Of a stretch of DNA of 64,000 bases, positions 1 to 7,990 are shown piece by piece. Location: the NCBI RefSeq assembly GCF_002915595.1, contig NZ_PQGG01000031.1:1-64000 (forward strand), read 5' to 3'. Position 1 is the stretch's first letter; each line of letters starts with the position of its first letter. The notes below the pieces were generated by a model that worked only from the letters and a program-made list of their open reading frames with translations, searched no databases and had not been told where the DNA came from. This DNA is from Zhongshania marina (lineage in GTDB: Bacteria > Pseudomonadota > Gammaproteobacteria > Pseudomonadales > Spongiibacteraceae). Both the position numbers and the translations under genes were made by a program.

Positions 1-298
1 CATAACGACAACTTATCGAGTATTCGTGCTTTTCGAATATCTCGATCAAGGCCTTGTTCGATGTGGCGCTATTACAGCAGGAAACACACCGTAATGTTGT
101 TTGCTCCAGTAAAGCAAAGCGCCTGAATTGTAGCGAGCACAAAAAGAAATTATTACCGCGATGAGAGAGGGCTTTACGTAAAAGCAACCGCGGGGTCTGA
201 AGCAACAAATCACGACTTGTTCTTCGCGCCCCGCGGTTGCTTTTACGGTAAGACTGAGAGGCCATCTCGTCAACTTCCTTATTAGTTTTTCTTGCCAT
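1..298 (-). CDS. Unidentified protein, possibly SOS-induced (partial, runs off the left edge)
   Basis: The minus strand stays open for 99 codons from an ATG at 298 to the window edge. A GAGG-type ribosome binding site sits just upstream of the ATG, and a perfect LexA-type box lies about 20 bases upstream (318-333), so the gene is probably repressed by LexA and induced by DNA damage. The visible protein starts MARKTNKEVDEM. It has a basic stretch (about residues 18-50), then a Cys-containing part (LRCVSCC, about residues 70-76), and continues past the edge. I do not recognise the family. The middle of the gene contains a long perfect inverted repeat (177-247), which is unusual in coding DNA and may instead mean that part of this stretch is a recombination site. 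It lies on the side of the integron integrase where cassettes normally sit and in the cassette orientation, so it could be a cassette gene. Confidence 0.4.
   Translation of the reverse strand, partial: MARKTNKEVDEMASQSYRKSNRGARRTSRDLLLQTPRLLLRKALSHRGNNFFLCSLQFRRFALLEQTTLRCVSCCNSATSNKALIEIFEKHEYSISCRY
174..250. repeat. Hairpin with attC-like layout
   Basis: Arms reading GTAAAAGCAACCGCGGGG (178-195, with the complement at 230-247) form an 18-bp perfect stem. Next comes a 3/3-base unpaired bulge, then an inner stem (GAAGCAACAA against TTGTTCTTC) with one extra unpaired C, then a small loop. The nested AAC...AAC...GTT...GTT order, the central bulge and the extrahelical base recall a folded integron attC site. 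The outer stem is more perfect than usual, however, and the R-box consensus is not met. It lies about 450 bases upstream of the integron integrase. Confidence 0.3.
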
Positions 299-317
299 AA
301 GTCCCTCCGCCTATATA

Positions 318-333
318 CTGTTTATTTATACAG
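318..333. promoter_or_regulatory. LexA-type SOS box upstream of the left-edge gene
   Basis: The 16 bases CTGTTTATTTATACAG match the gammaproteobacterial LexA operator CTGT-N8-ACAG exactly, with an AT-rich core. The box is 20 bases upstream of the minus-strand ATG at 298. No convincing plus-strand gene follows directly, so it most likely controls the minus-strand reading frame. Confidence 0.65.
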
Positions 334-659
334 CCTTATTCGTGTGACAAGAAAATTTGGGCTTGATATAACATCGAACAGTTTTATTCAGAAGACTGGG
401 GCCTTATATCACTTTGGCCCCCTATCTCCGAGGCCGGATTCTGAATGGCGTCAAAAACCATTGCCATATCATGCACTTGATTGTACTTCATGGAATTGGC
501 TATCGATGTTAGCAAGACTCGTTCCCTCTATTTTTCTGAAATTCCTTTCGCTCGATCATAAACCCATGTTTCGAGAAATCAACAGTTTAGACTAAAGCTT
601 CCGGAATTAGTGAGCCCGCTTCTACTGAACAAGCTCTTGACTGCACACCACGATCACAA
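334..659. other. Spacer between the two LexA boxes, no convincing gene
   Basis: No reading frame here has a credible start site or recognisable product. An 83-codon plus-strand frame (344-595) begins at GTG without a ribosome binding site and resembles no family I know. In a normal integron, attI and the first cassette junction would lie here, between the integrase promoter and the cassettes, but I could not pinpoint an attI. Confidence 0.35.
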
Positions 660-679
660 TACTGTATATAAAACCAGTA
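660..679. promoter_or_regulatory. LexA-type box in front of the integron integrase
   Basis: The sequence TACTGTATATAAAACCAGTA is a near-palindromic LexA operator (CTGT-N8-CCAG, one position from the CTGT-N8-ACAG consensus). It lies 16 bases before the integrase ATG at 696. Integron integrases are known to be repressed by LexA and induced in the SOS response, and this site fits that rule. Confidence 0.7.
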
Positions 680-695
680 TTATAGGGGTGTATTT

Positions 696-1956
696 ATGGA
701 CGATATCCGCCCACCAGTTGCGCAAGGATCAACGCGGTTTCTTGACGAGCTTCGGTTACATATCAGACAAAACGGTCTCGCGTACCGAACCGAGCAGACC
801 TATTTGTTCTGGATAAAAAACTTTATCCGCTTCCATTCTCGCCAGCACCCCAAGCATCTGGGTTCGCATGAAATTGAGGCATTTCTGTCTCATCTGGCAG
901 AACAGCGGAATTGTTCAGTCAGTACGCAGCGCATTGCGCTAAATGCGCTTGTGTATATGTATAAGCGCTTCATGGGGGTGGATGTTGGAGATCTGAGGTT
1001 TAGTCCGGCACCCGCCCCAAAACGATTACCGGTGGTTTACAGCAGGGAAGAGATCGCGGCGATACTTTCTCATCTTAGGGGTGTTCATCGTCTTCAGGTT
1101 GAACTCATGTATGGAACGGGGCTGCGCAAGGCCGAGTTATTATCCCTTCGGGTAAAGGATATCGACTTTGGCAGCAATAATATTTTTGTCCGTGGCGGCA
1201 AGGGCGATAAAGATCGCACCACAATGCTACCTCAACGACTCAAGTCGCGGTTGATACAGCAAATAGACCATGTAAAACGACTACATGCTCAGGATCTTCT
1301 TGATGGTTATGGCGAGGTATATCTACCGAACGCTTTGAGCAAAAAATACCCGAGCGCAGCCACAGATATCGCGTGGCAGTTTTTGTTCCCGTCAACAACA
1401 ATCGGCAAAGACCCAAGATCGGGTACTCTGCGTCGCCATCACTTACACCCGTCAGCTTTATCCAAACAAATACGAAAAGCTGTGCAAGCTGCTGGTATCA
1501 ATAAACCCGCGAAATCACACAGTTTGAGGCATTCATTTGCCACACATTTGCTAGGGCCTGTTCACACTAATTTAGCTGTCGCTGTTATGTCTAAAAAATC
1601 GCCAATCGAGGAGCGAATTGCGAGGTTTGGTGGGCCCAAATAAGCAATGAGCAACGACGAGTGGTGCTTTTTTAGACATAACCCAAAGGGCTGGGCCCAT
1701 TTTTTCACCCCGCTGCGTTGTCAGTCGCTACTTTGGCACCACCAAACTACGCTTCCTCCGCCTTGCAGGATGAAAAAATGGACCCCAGCAGCGACAACTA
1801 AATTAGTGTGAACAGGCCCGAGAAGCCGGTTATGACCTCCGGGCGATCCAGGAGCTTCTCGGGCATTCCGATATTTCAACAACGGAAATTTATACACACG
1901 TGGTCAATCGCGGCGGAAAGGGAGTTTTAAGCCCTGCCGACAGCCTTGGGATTTGA
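696..1956 (+). pseudogene. intI: Integron integrase (IntI), interrupted by a MITE
   Basis: This is a tyrosine recombinase of the integron type, which would insert and excise gene cassettes at attI and attC sites. The N-terminal SAM-like domain (about 14-95), the first catalytic Arg (GTGLRKAELL, R144), the integron-specific insert (about 203-235, YLPNALSKKYPSA) and the H-x-x-R box (HSLR, 275-278) are intact. After residue 286 a 266-bp inverted-repeat element begins. Translation then ends inside it at 1643 after 29 foreign residues. The remaining 44 codons (1822-1953), with LLGHSD and the nucleophile context IYTHV, follow in recoverable frame and end with TGA at 1954-1956. Removing the insert gives about 330 residues, normal for IntI. 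The broken product lacks the catalytic Tyr and should be inactive. The ribosome binding site is AGGGG, and a LexA box lies upstream. Confidence 0.88.
1554..1819. mobile_element. 266-bp MITE inside intI
   Basis: The ends are inverted repeats of about 30 bp that differ at one position (GGCCTGTTCACACTAA... at the left, the complement at the right). Inside, a 14-bp perfect inverted repeat (TTATGTCTAAAAAA at 1585-1598 and its complement at 1668-1681) and further pairs (around ATTTTTTCA and TGAAAAAAT) give a highly foldable element without a transposase gene. The flanks read ctag and cgag, so the target duplication is either TA or CTAG with one substitution. The first would suggest an IS630-type mobiliser and the second an IS5-type. 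No parental insertion sequence is present in the window. Confidence 0.85.
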
Positions 1957-2007
1957 GAGCTTTAAGATTGTTAGCTGTCCGCTTTATGCTATTCGGCTTA
2001 GTCAACA

Positions 2008-2037
2008 CGCCACTCACTTTTCCGGTGGCGTTTTTTT
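2008..2037 (+). terminator. Rho-independent terminator after intI
   Basis: CGCCAC and GTGGCG form a stem around an 11-base loop, followed by seven T on the plus strand. It stops transcription from the integrase side and overlaps the 3' end of the convergent mgtC-like gene. Confidence 0.7.
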
Positions 2038-2523
2038 CTGATAACGCCGCCCGGTAATTTTTTGATGTACACCTTTGCGCAGGGAATGAAAACTGTTTTC
2101 CAGCACATCGACGCCAACCAAGATGCCCACCACAATCAAGGCAATGAGTAATGCGGGGCCGTATTTATCTAAACCAATCATGACGCCAATAGCAGCCAAT
2201 ACCCATATTGCCGCTGCAGACGTAACGCCCATCACCATGCCGTCGCGGGACAAAATCACCCCTGCACCTAAAAAGCCAATACCGGTGATTATCTGTCCGA
2301 TTACCCTGGAAGGGTCAGTCACGCCATTCTCGACTGATGCCGCCATCGCCATAAACACATAGGTGCCCAAGCAGATAAGCGCGGCGGTACGAATGCCAAT
2401 GGGCTTGCCTCTAATTTGCCGCTCTAAACCAATGATCGCACCGGCGACAATAGTACTCAGCACCCCCGCCCACTTTAATGGCGCGATAGAAAGTGCCGCC
2501 ACATCTATGAAATCTATAGCCAT
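2014..2523 (-). CDS. MgtC/SapB family membrane protein
   Basis: A 169-residue inner-membrane protein with four or five hydrophobic helices. The family hallmark IGLERQIRGKPIGIRT (about residues 32-47) and GIGFLGAGVI (about 81-90) are clear. MgtC-type proteins are linked to growth at low Mg2+ and to control of the F-type ATPase in pathogens; the role in environmental bacteria is less certain. Its start overlaps the end of the upstream ZntB gene by 10 bases, so the two are one transcript and probably translationally coupled. Both concern divalent-cation handling. It lacks the C-terminal ACT-like domain of the longer MgtC proteins. Confidence 0.85.
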   Translation of the reverse strand: MAIDFIDVAALSIAPLKWAGVLSTIVAGAIIGLERQIRGKPIGIRTAALICLGTYVFMAMAASVENGVTDPSRVIGQIITGIGFLGAGVILSRDGMVMGVTSAAAIWVLAAIGVMIGLDKYGPALLIALIVVGILVGVDVLENSFHSLRKGVHQKITGRRYQKKTPPEK

Positions 2524-3482
2524 TTTTTATACCGAAAAAACACCAGCAACGCCGCTGATATACCAACTAAAATGCCAATAAATATCGCAAATGCATCGCT
2601 ATTATCAGCGCCGGGGATTCCGCCCACATTAATACCGAGCAAGCCGGTAGCAAAGCCCAAGGGTAAAAATATTGCAGAGACAATTGATAGCACATACATG
2701 CGGCTATTGGATTCTTCAGATATTTGGTTCACCAATTCTTCTTGGCTCACCGCCGCTCGCTCGCGGATGCTGTCTAAGGTTTCGATGTATTGGGCGAGGC
2801 GATCACTCACTTCGCGAACCTGTAAACGCTGAACATCACCAAACCACGGCAAGCGTTCGCTCTGCACCCAACTTAAGGCCTCGCGCTGCGGGGCAAGATA
2901 ACGCCGCAGCGCAATAGATTGACGCCGCACCTGACCAAGCTCGCTGCGTAATTTTGCGCGGGCACTTCCCAACAGCATCTCTTCTAGCTCATCCACCTTA
3001 TCTTCTGCGGTGTCGATAGGCCCCGCCATGCGACGCACTAAGCGATCACATAAAATGGCGACAAAATCAGCACTATTCTGTGGCCCTTCGCCCTCAGCGA
3101 AACTTTCAACAATGTCGTCAACCGACAGCAATCGACGTTTGCGTGAGCTAATAATCCTATGCTGATCAACACAGAGGCGAATAGACACCATGTCTTCTGG
3201 GTCGGCCTCGGGATTCATATTCACGCCCCGTAACGCCATGAGCAAACCACCGGCATGGGAGGTTGCGCGGGGGCGCGTGTCTTCGGCGACCAGTGCAGCT
3301 ATCGCAATATCGTCTAGGCCGCTGTGTTCCTGCAACCACTGCAATGTGCCAGCCTTGCTGTAGTCAAAGTGCAGCCACAACAAACCTTGTGCCGGCTGCC
3401 ACTGGGCTATCTCCTCGGCGCTAACATCTCGAGCGCCACCATTGCCATCGAGCAATTTGGCGAATATCAAAAAATCATCCAT
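2514..3482 (-). CDS. zntB: CorA-family zinc/magnesium transporter (ZntB-like)
   Basis: A 322-residue protein of the two-TM GxN transporter family. It has a long cytoplasmic alpha/beta and helical region, then two C-terminal membrane helices (about 260-285 and 295-317). The loop between them carries GINVGGIPG (about 282-290), the pore signature of ZntB proteins (CorA has GMN instead). ZntB moves Zn2+, with proton coupling reported in E. coli. It is the first gene of a two-gene unit with the MgtC-like protein. The length is normal. Confidence 0.85.
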   Translation of the reverse strand: MDDFLIFAKLLDGNGGARDVSAEEIAQWQPAQGLLWLHFDYSKAGTLQWLQEHSGLDDIAIAALVAEDTRPRATSHAGGLLMALRGVNMNPEADPEDMVSIRLCVDQHRIISSRKRRLLSVDDIVESFAEGEGPQNSADFVAILCDRLVRRMAGPIDTAEDKVDELEEMLLGSARAKLRSELGQVRRQSIALRRYLAPQREALSWVQSERLPWFGDVQRLQVREVSDRLAQYIETLDSIRERAAVSQEELVNQISEESNSRMYVLSIVSAIFLPLGFATGLLGINVGGIPGADNSDAFAIFIGILVGISAALLVFFRYKKWL

Positions 3483-3617
3483 ACCGATTATCTCTTTCTT
3501 GGCTTATGTATTTGATAATCTCACAGCTTTCACAAAACAACCACGCACTCACAAGGTGGGGCACGTTAAGGCCCACCAGCCCTTGAATAAGAAAATAAAA
3601 GCAACGCAGGAATAGAT

Positions 3618-4496
3618 ATGAAAATCGGTGTTTGTCTTCCCTATATGCAGCGCGGTATTAGTCGTCAAAATTTTAAAGACTGGTGCCGAATCATCGATCA
3701 AGGCCCGTTTTACAGTCTGTCCTGCGGTGAACGCGTCACCGGCTACAGCTATGAGATGCGCAATATCTTGGCCTTCGCCGCCGCGTCCACTGAGCGCGTG
3801 CGCATTATTCCCGCCTTATATGTGCTGCCCATGCACAGCGCAGTGCAAGCAGCAAAAGAAATTGCCACCCTCGACATTTTGTCAGAGGGTCGTGTCATGG
3901 TAACTGTCGGTGTTGGCGGGCGTGATAAAGACTATGCAGCACTGGAGGCCAGCTTTAAAAATCGCTTCCAAAAAATGGATGATCAAATTGCGACCATGAA
4001 AAAGGTGTGGCGTGGTGAGCTGCTTGACGGCCTCGAGGAAATTGGCCCAAACCCCGTGCAAGCAGGTGGCCCACCAATATTGGTTGGCGCGATGGGCCCC
4101 AAAAGCATCCAAAGAGTGTCGAAGTGGGCCGACGGTCTGTACGGTTTTGCGATGGATGGCAACGCCGACTTAATCAATCACTTTTTCACCTCTGCCGATA
4201 CCGCGTGGCAGGAATCTGGACGGCAAGACAAACCCTACCGCATGGCGGGGTTTTGGTATTCGCTAGCAAACAATGCCGAAGCGGCCTTAAGCGATTATGT
4301 ATTCGACTATCTAAAAACCTTTGGCGAAGAAGATGCCCGCAACATCGCCAAGACTATGACCATGCACGACCCAATTGCCATTAAAGACGGACTGGATGCA
4401 ATAGAAGCCCTAGGCTGTGACGAAATTCAATTAGTACCCGCTAGCGCAGACATTGCCGAGGTCGACCGCTTGGCAAATATGCTCGCAGGGCGCTAA
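3618..4496 (+). CDS. Luciferase-like (LLM class) flavin-dependent oxidoreductase
   Basis: A 292-residue TIM-barrel protein of the bacterial luciferase superfamily. The N-terminus (MKIGVCLPYMQRG), the barrel segment STERVRIIPALYVLPMHSAVQAAKEIATLDILSEGR (given in parts: VRIIPALYVLP, AKEIATLD, LSEGR) and the mid-protein GGPPILVGAMG (about residues 150-160) are typical. Members use F420 or FMN to oxidise diverse substrates; the sequence does not reveal which. A MarR-type regulator gene is convergent and only 5 bases away. Confidence 0.78.
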   Translation: MKIGVCLPYMQRGISRQNFKDWCRIIDQGPFYSLSCGERVTGYSYEMRNILAFAAASTERVRIIPALYVLPMHSAVQAAKEIATLDILSEGRVMVTVGVGGRDKDYAALEASFKNRFQKMDDQIATMKKVWRGELLDGLEEIGPNPVQAGGPPILVGAMGPKSIQRVSKWADGLYGFAMDGNADLINHFFTSADTAWQESGRQDKPYRMAGFWYSLANNAEAALSDYVFDYLKTFGEEDARNIAKTMTMHDPIAIKDGLDAIEALGCDEIQLVPASADIAEVDRLANMLAGR

Positions 4497-4501
4497 GGCC
4501 A

Positions 4502-4921
4502 CTATTTTAATTTTGCGAAGATCTCGAGCAGGGTATTCAGCTGTTTGCCAGTGACGTTCTCGGTTAAGTCATTGGCGCAGTGAATACAGCTAACTAATGC
4601 GTCGTTGTATATCTCAACCCCCGTCGTCGTCAGCTTCACCAAGCTAAAACGCGCATCGCGCTGATTCACCTCTTTCTCAACCAAATGCAGCTTTTGCATA
4701 GGGTTTAATTTTTTAGTGATACCCGAGGGCGACAAGCTCACCGCATCAGCAAGCTCAGTGCGGCTCATGGTCAGATCAGCGGCCTTGCTCAAATGATGCA
4801 TGACCATAAATTCCGCAAAGCTAATACCGTGAACGCTGAGCTTCCGATCCGCTTGCTTTATAAACGCAGAGCTCAAAGACGCGAGTTCGGTTAACAAACT
4901 CAGAGAGGCTGGCAATTCCAT
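4502..4921 (-). CDS. MarR-family transcriptional regulator
   Basis: A winged-helix DNA-binding protein of 139 residues from the chosen ATG at 4921, which follows a spaced AGGG. An in-frame start at 4990 would add 23 residues unlike the family. The DNA-recognition part (MSRTELADAVSLSPSGITKKLNPMQ, in parts LADAVSLSPSGITK) and wing (VNQRDARFSLVKLT) are clear. MarR proteins are usually ligand-responsive repressors, often of neighbouring genes. The gene is convergent with the LLM oxidoreductase and its target is unknown. The AT-rich stretch 4922-5130 holds its promoter. Confidence 0.82.
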   Translation of the reverse strand: MELPASLSLLTELASLSSAFIKQADRKLSVHGISFAEFMVMHHLSKAADLTMSRTELADAVSLSPSGITKKLNPMQKLHLVEKEVNQRDARFSLVKLTTTGVEIYNDALVSCIHCANDLTENVTGKQLNTLLEIFAKLK

Positions 4922-5230
4922 AACAATCAACCCTAATACTTGAATAGTAAAATATCTATCAAGTATATTTGCTCGCAATAATTTGCTCAAGACATATTTT
5001 CATGCTGTGTAAAACCAAGTGCTAGTATCTAGTCGGGGGGTTTAAATCTAATAAACTGATCAATTCACCCTAAATTTTGCACTTTTCTATTAATTTATTG
5101 TTTATATACTCAGACCATAACAAGATCGCAGTGAAAAACGAGTGATTGTTGACTAAGCGGCATTACCGGCGTGACATAGCCGTAATGCAAAGCTCGCGAT
5201 AGCAACATCAGGTCAAAGGGAGCACACCTT

Positions 5231-5797
5231 ATGCCAGCAAAGAACACCGCTAGCCGCTATGGCTGGGTAAGCCTTAGCCTGCACTGGCTTATGGCTTTGG
5301 CGGTCATTGGCATGTTCGCGCTAGGTATTTGGATGCGCCAACTGTCTTACTACGACCCTTGGTATCGAGACGGGCCAAGCATCCACAAGGGCATTGGTAT
5401 TTTATTATTTATCCTTTTATTGGCCCGTATTGGCTGGCGCAGCATGAATATTCGCCCCAGCGACGACCCCGCCCTAAAAGCCTGGGAGCGCATCACCGCG
5501 CACCTCACCCATTACGCCTTGTATGCTCTGATGCTGGCGCTGATGGTCGCAGGGTATTTAATATCTACCGCCGACGGTCGTCCCATTGACGTTTTCGGCT
5601 TATTTAATGTGCCGGCGACATTACACGGCTTACCTGACCAAGAGGACATCGCCGGCGAAATTCATGAAATTCTCGCTTGGGTGCTTATTTTATTGGCTGG
5701 TGTTCACGCACTTGCCGCGTTAAAACATCATTTTATTAACCGCGATTCGACCCTGATCAAAATGCTGGGCCGAGACGCAAACAACCCAAAACCGTAA
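5231..5797 (+). CDS. Cytochrome b561 family protein
   Basis: A 188-residue four-helix membrane protein of the di-heme b561 type. Candidate haem ligands are the His in SLHWLMALAV (about residue 18), in IHKGIGILLF (about 52), in LTHYALYALM (about 97) and in EIHEILAWVL (about 144). These proteins move electrons between the quinone pool and periplasmic acceptors. It is followed after 35 bases by a YceI-family gene, a frequent pairing whose members are thought to act together with isoprenoid quinones. Confidence 0.88.
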   Translation: MPAKNTASRYGWVSLSLHWLMALAVIGMFALGIWMRQLSYYDPWYRDGPSIHKGIGILLFILLLARIGWRSMNIRPSDDPALKAWERITAHLTHYALYALMLALMVAGYLISTADGRPIDVFGLFNVPATLHGLPDQEDIAGEIHEILAWVLILLAGVHALAALKHHFINRDSTLIKMLGRDANNPKP

Positions 5798-5832
5798 TCA
5801 ACCACGCAAACACCACAAAAGGAATGTGAACG

Positions 5833-6414
5833 ATGAAAAAGTTAATTGCATTAGGCTTCACCGCACTATTGGGATTCAGCGGCGCATTGCACGCTGCCGA
5901 ATATAAAATCGACACGGCCGGCGCCCACGCCTTTGTACAGTTTAAAATTAAGCACCTTGGTTACAGCTGGTTATACGGTCGCTTTAATGACTTTGAAGGC
6001 CGCTTTAATTACGACCCAGCAAAACCTGAGGCCTCGACCGTAAACGTCACCATTAAAACCGCCAGTATCGACAGCAACCACGCCGAGCGCGACAAGCATT
6101 TGCGCGGCAAAGACTTTTTGGCTGTCGACAAATACCCCACTGCCACCTTTAAAAGCACTAGCTTTAAAGCACTTGGCGACGGTAAGGCTGAGCTAATTGG
6201 CACCCTGACCTTGCACGGAGTGAGCAAGCCAGTAACGATTGCGGTAACTGAAATTGGCGGCGGCAAAGACCCTTGGGGCGGCGTGCGTCAGGGCTTCCAC
6301 GGCACTACCGAAATAGCCTTAAAAGACTTTGGTATCGACTATGATCTTGGCCCTGCTTCACAAATTGTCGAGCTAACTCTTGATATTGAAGGTATTGCCC
6401 AAACAATGATGTAA
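5833..6414 (+). CDS. YceI family periplasmic protein
   Basis: A 193-residue protein with a Sec signal peptide ([21 protein letters not shown]) followed by the YceI lipocalin-like barrel ([20 protein letters not shown]...). YceI proteins bind long isoprenoids such as polyprenyl phosphate or quinone tails in the periplasm. The length matches the family. It is the second gene of the b561-yceI pair and is followed by a strong hairpin terminator. Confidence 0.92.
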   Translation: MKKLIALGFTALLGFSGALHAAEYKIDTAGAHAFVQFKIKHLGYSWLYGRFNDFEGRFNYDPAKPEASTVNVTIKTASIDSNHAERDKHLRGKDFLAVDKYPTATFKSTSFKALGDGKAELIGTLTLHGVSKPVTIAVTEIGGGKDPWGGVRQGFHGTTEIALKDFGIDYDLGPASQIVELTLDIEGIAQTMM

Positions 6415-6485
6415 ACCAAATGAACTTATTTGGCGTACAAGTACTCGAAGTTTAGGAATTACCCTCATTCAGTCTCAATATATTT

Positions 6486-6506
6486 GGCCGCTTTGCGGCC
6501 TTTTTT
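6486..6506 (+). terminator. Rho-independent terminator after yceI
   Basis: GGCCGC and GCGGCC pair around a TTT loop and are followed by six T. It closes the b561-yceI unit and abuts the 3' end of the convergent kinase gene. Confidence 0.85.
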
Positions 6507-7881
6507 ATTTCTCAGCCTTGGGCAGGTATTTTTCTACCACGCCATCCGCATTGAATTGCGCGTCTAGCAAGGCGATTAAGGCATATACCCCCATCAGCTT
6601 ACGCATCACATATAAAAAATCCTTGGGTGGCAGCGCAAAATATTTGCTGATAGATGCCGCCACCGCGCGCTTGGCAATACGCTGCGGCAAGCCACTGTTA
6701 CGCCACCAATATTGCCCCTCTGCATTAATAGCCCGCGCCGGCACAGTCTCGTCGATGGGACGCAGCGGCTCAGCGATATCAATACCGATATCCACAAAGT
6801 TATCGAGTACCGACTGGGGAAAGTGCGATTTCATAAAACCCAAGCTAATCGACCGCTCTAAAAACAGCGACTTGTTGCGCTGACAGGCCGCCAGCAACAT
6901 GTCGCAAAACTCACCGGCAAAGCCATCCGGCAATATGCGCATAGCGCCAAAATCCAGTAACAGCAATTTATCGTCTTCACCGCTTTCATCGATGCGGACC
7001 CGAAAATTGCCAAAATTCGGATCGGTCTGCATGCGGCGCCATTCAAATAATTCACTCAAAAATAATTCCAGCACCGCGCTACCCAAGCGATTGCGACGTG
7101 ACTGAGATAACTCACTAACTTCAGGGGCATTGACCGAAGCCGCCTGCTCGTAACTCATGGTCAGCACCCGCCGCGTACAAAACTCGGGGTAACTTTTGGG
7201 CACCACAAAACGAGGGTCTTCCCTCAGCGCGTTTCTTACAAAATCGAGGTCGCGACGCTCCTGCTCGTAATCCACTTCCTTATGCAGCAGCAAACGAATA
7301 TCGCCAAACCATTCATCTAAATTTCGGGTGCTAGGCATTAAGCGCGACACCTTCATTAGCTGCATTACTGCGCTAAAGTCGGCGTCGATAGTATCTTCCA
7401 CCCCCGGATACTGCACCTTTATACACAGTTGTTCGCCGGTTCCGCGCAGCACCGCACGATGCACTTGGCCCAATGACGCCGCCGCCAAGGGCTGCTCGTC
7501 GATCTCTAATGCCAGTAGCGCCTCTTCACCAAGTTCTTTAAGCAATACTTTTTGAATTGCTCGCCACGACATCGGCGGCGTATTGTCTTCTAATTTATGT
7601 AAGGCCTCAGCAACCTCGGGCGACATCATATAATCGCCGTAGGTCGCCATCATCTGACCGATTTTTACCACGCTGCCTTTTAAGCGCCCTAACTCCTCAA
7701 CAAAAAAATCGATATTCTCTGTTCGTTTGGCCAGCGCCGCATCGTCGTCGCCGGCAAGGCGCTGCCAAAGACTCTGCCGCACCGCCCGCGCACCGTAGCG
7801 AACCCCCAGCTTAGACAGCTCAAAACGACGAGAAAACGCGCCGGTTTTAAGTCGGTGTAGCGATTTTTCCTTGTCACCCAT
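6505..7881 (-). CDS. ABC1/UbiB (AarF) family atypical kinase
   Basis: A 458-residue cytoplasmic protein of the ABC1/ADCK group. The family-specific KxGQ segment is present (VVKIGQMMATYGD, about residues 70-82), as is the Ala-rich nucleotide loop (PLAAASLGQVHRA, about 131-143) in place of a normal P-loop. The lysine in CIKVQYPG, the catalytic-loop counterpart (TDPNFGNF) and the DFG triplet (LLDFGAM) follow. Relatives (UbiB, COQ8) support ubiquinone biosynthesis through ATPase activity. This is a soluble ABC1 protein without the C-terminal membrane helices of UbiB itself, so a specific symbol is withheld. It is divergent from the Nramp-type gene. Confidence 0.85.
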   Translation of the reverse strand: MGDKEKSLHRLKTGAFSRRFELSKLGVRYGARAVRQSLWQRLAGDDDAALAKRTENIDFFVEELGRLKGSVVKIGQMMATYGDYMMSPEVAEALHKLEDNTPPMSWRAIQKVLLKELGEEALLALEIDEQPLAAASLGQVHRAVLRGTGEQLCIKVQYPGVEDTIDADFSAVMQLMKVSRLMPSTRNLDEWFGDIRLLLHKEVDYEQERRDLDFVRNALREDPRFVVPKSYPEFCTRRVLTMSYEQAASVNAPEVSELSQSRRNRLGSAVLELFLSELFEWRRMQTDPNFGNFRVRIDESGEDDKLLLLDFGAMRILPDGFAGEFCDMLLAACQRNKSLFLERSISLGFMKSHFPQSVLDNFVDIGIDIAEPLRPIDETVPARAINAEGQYWWRNSGLPQRIAKRAVAASISKYFALPPKDFLYVMRKLMGVYALIALLDAQFNADGVVEKYLPKAEK

Positions 7882-7990
7882 AAATCATCTATGCCCTTTT
7901 CAACAATACCCATCACTACCGCAAGAGACCTTAGTCACTTACTATTCCGCTACGAACAGCAATAACCTGCATCCTAACAGGACAAGCACT

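Noticed and set aside
46-273. 75-codon minus-strand frame across the hairpin
   Set aside because: It has no ribosome binding site and lies in a different frame from the better-supported open frame that starts at 298.
610-816. 68-codon plus-strand frame overlapping the integrase start
   Set aside because: It overlaps the integrase N-terminus in another frame and lacks any recognisable feature.
2123-2832. Plus-strand frames of 70-86 codons opposite the MgtC and ZntB genes
   Set aside because: They are complementary-strand shadows of clearly conserved genes.
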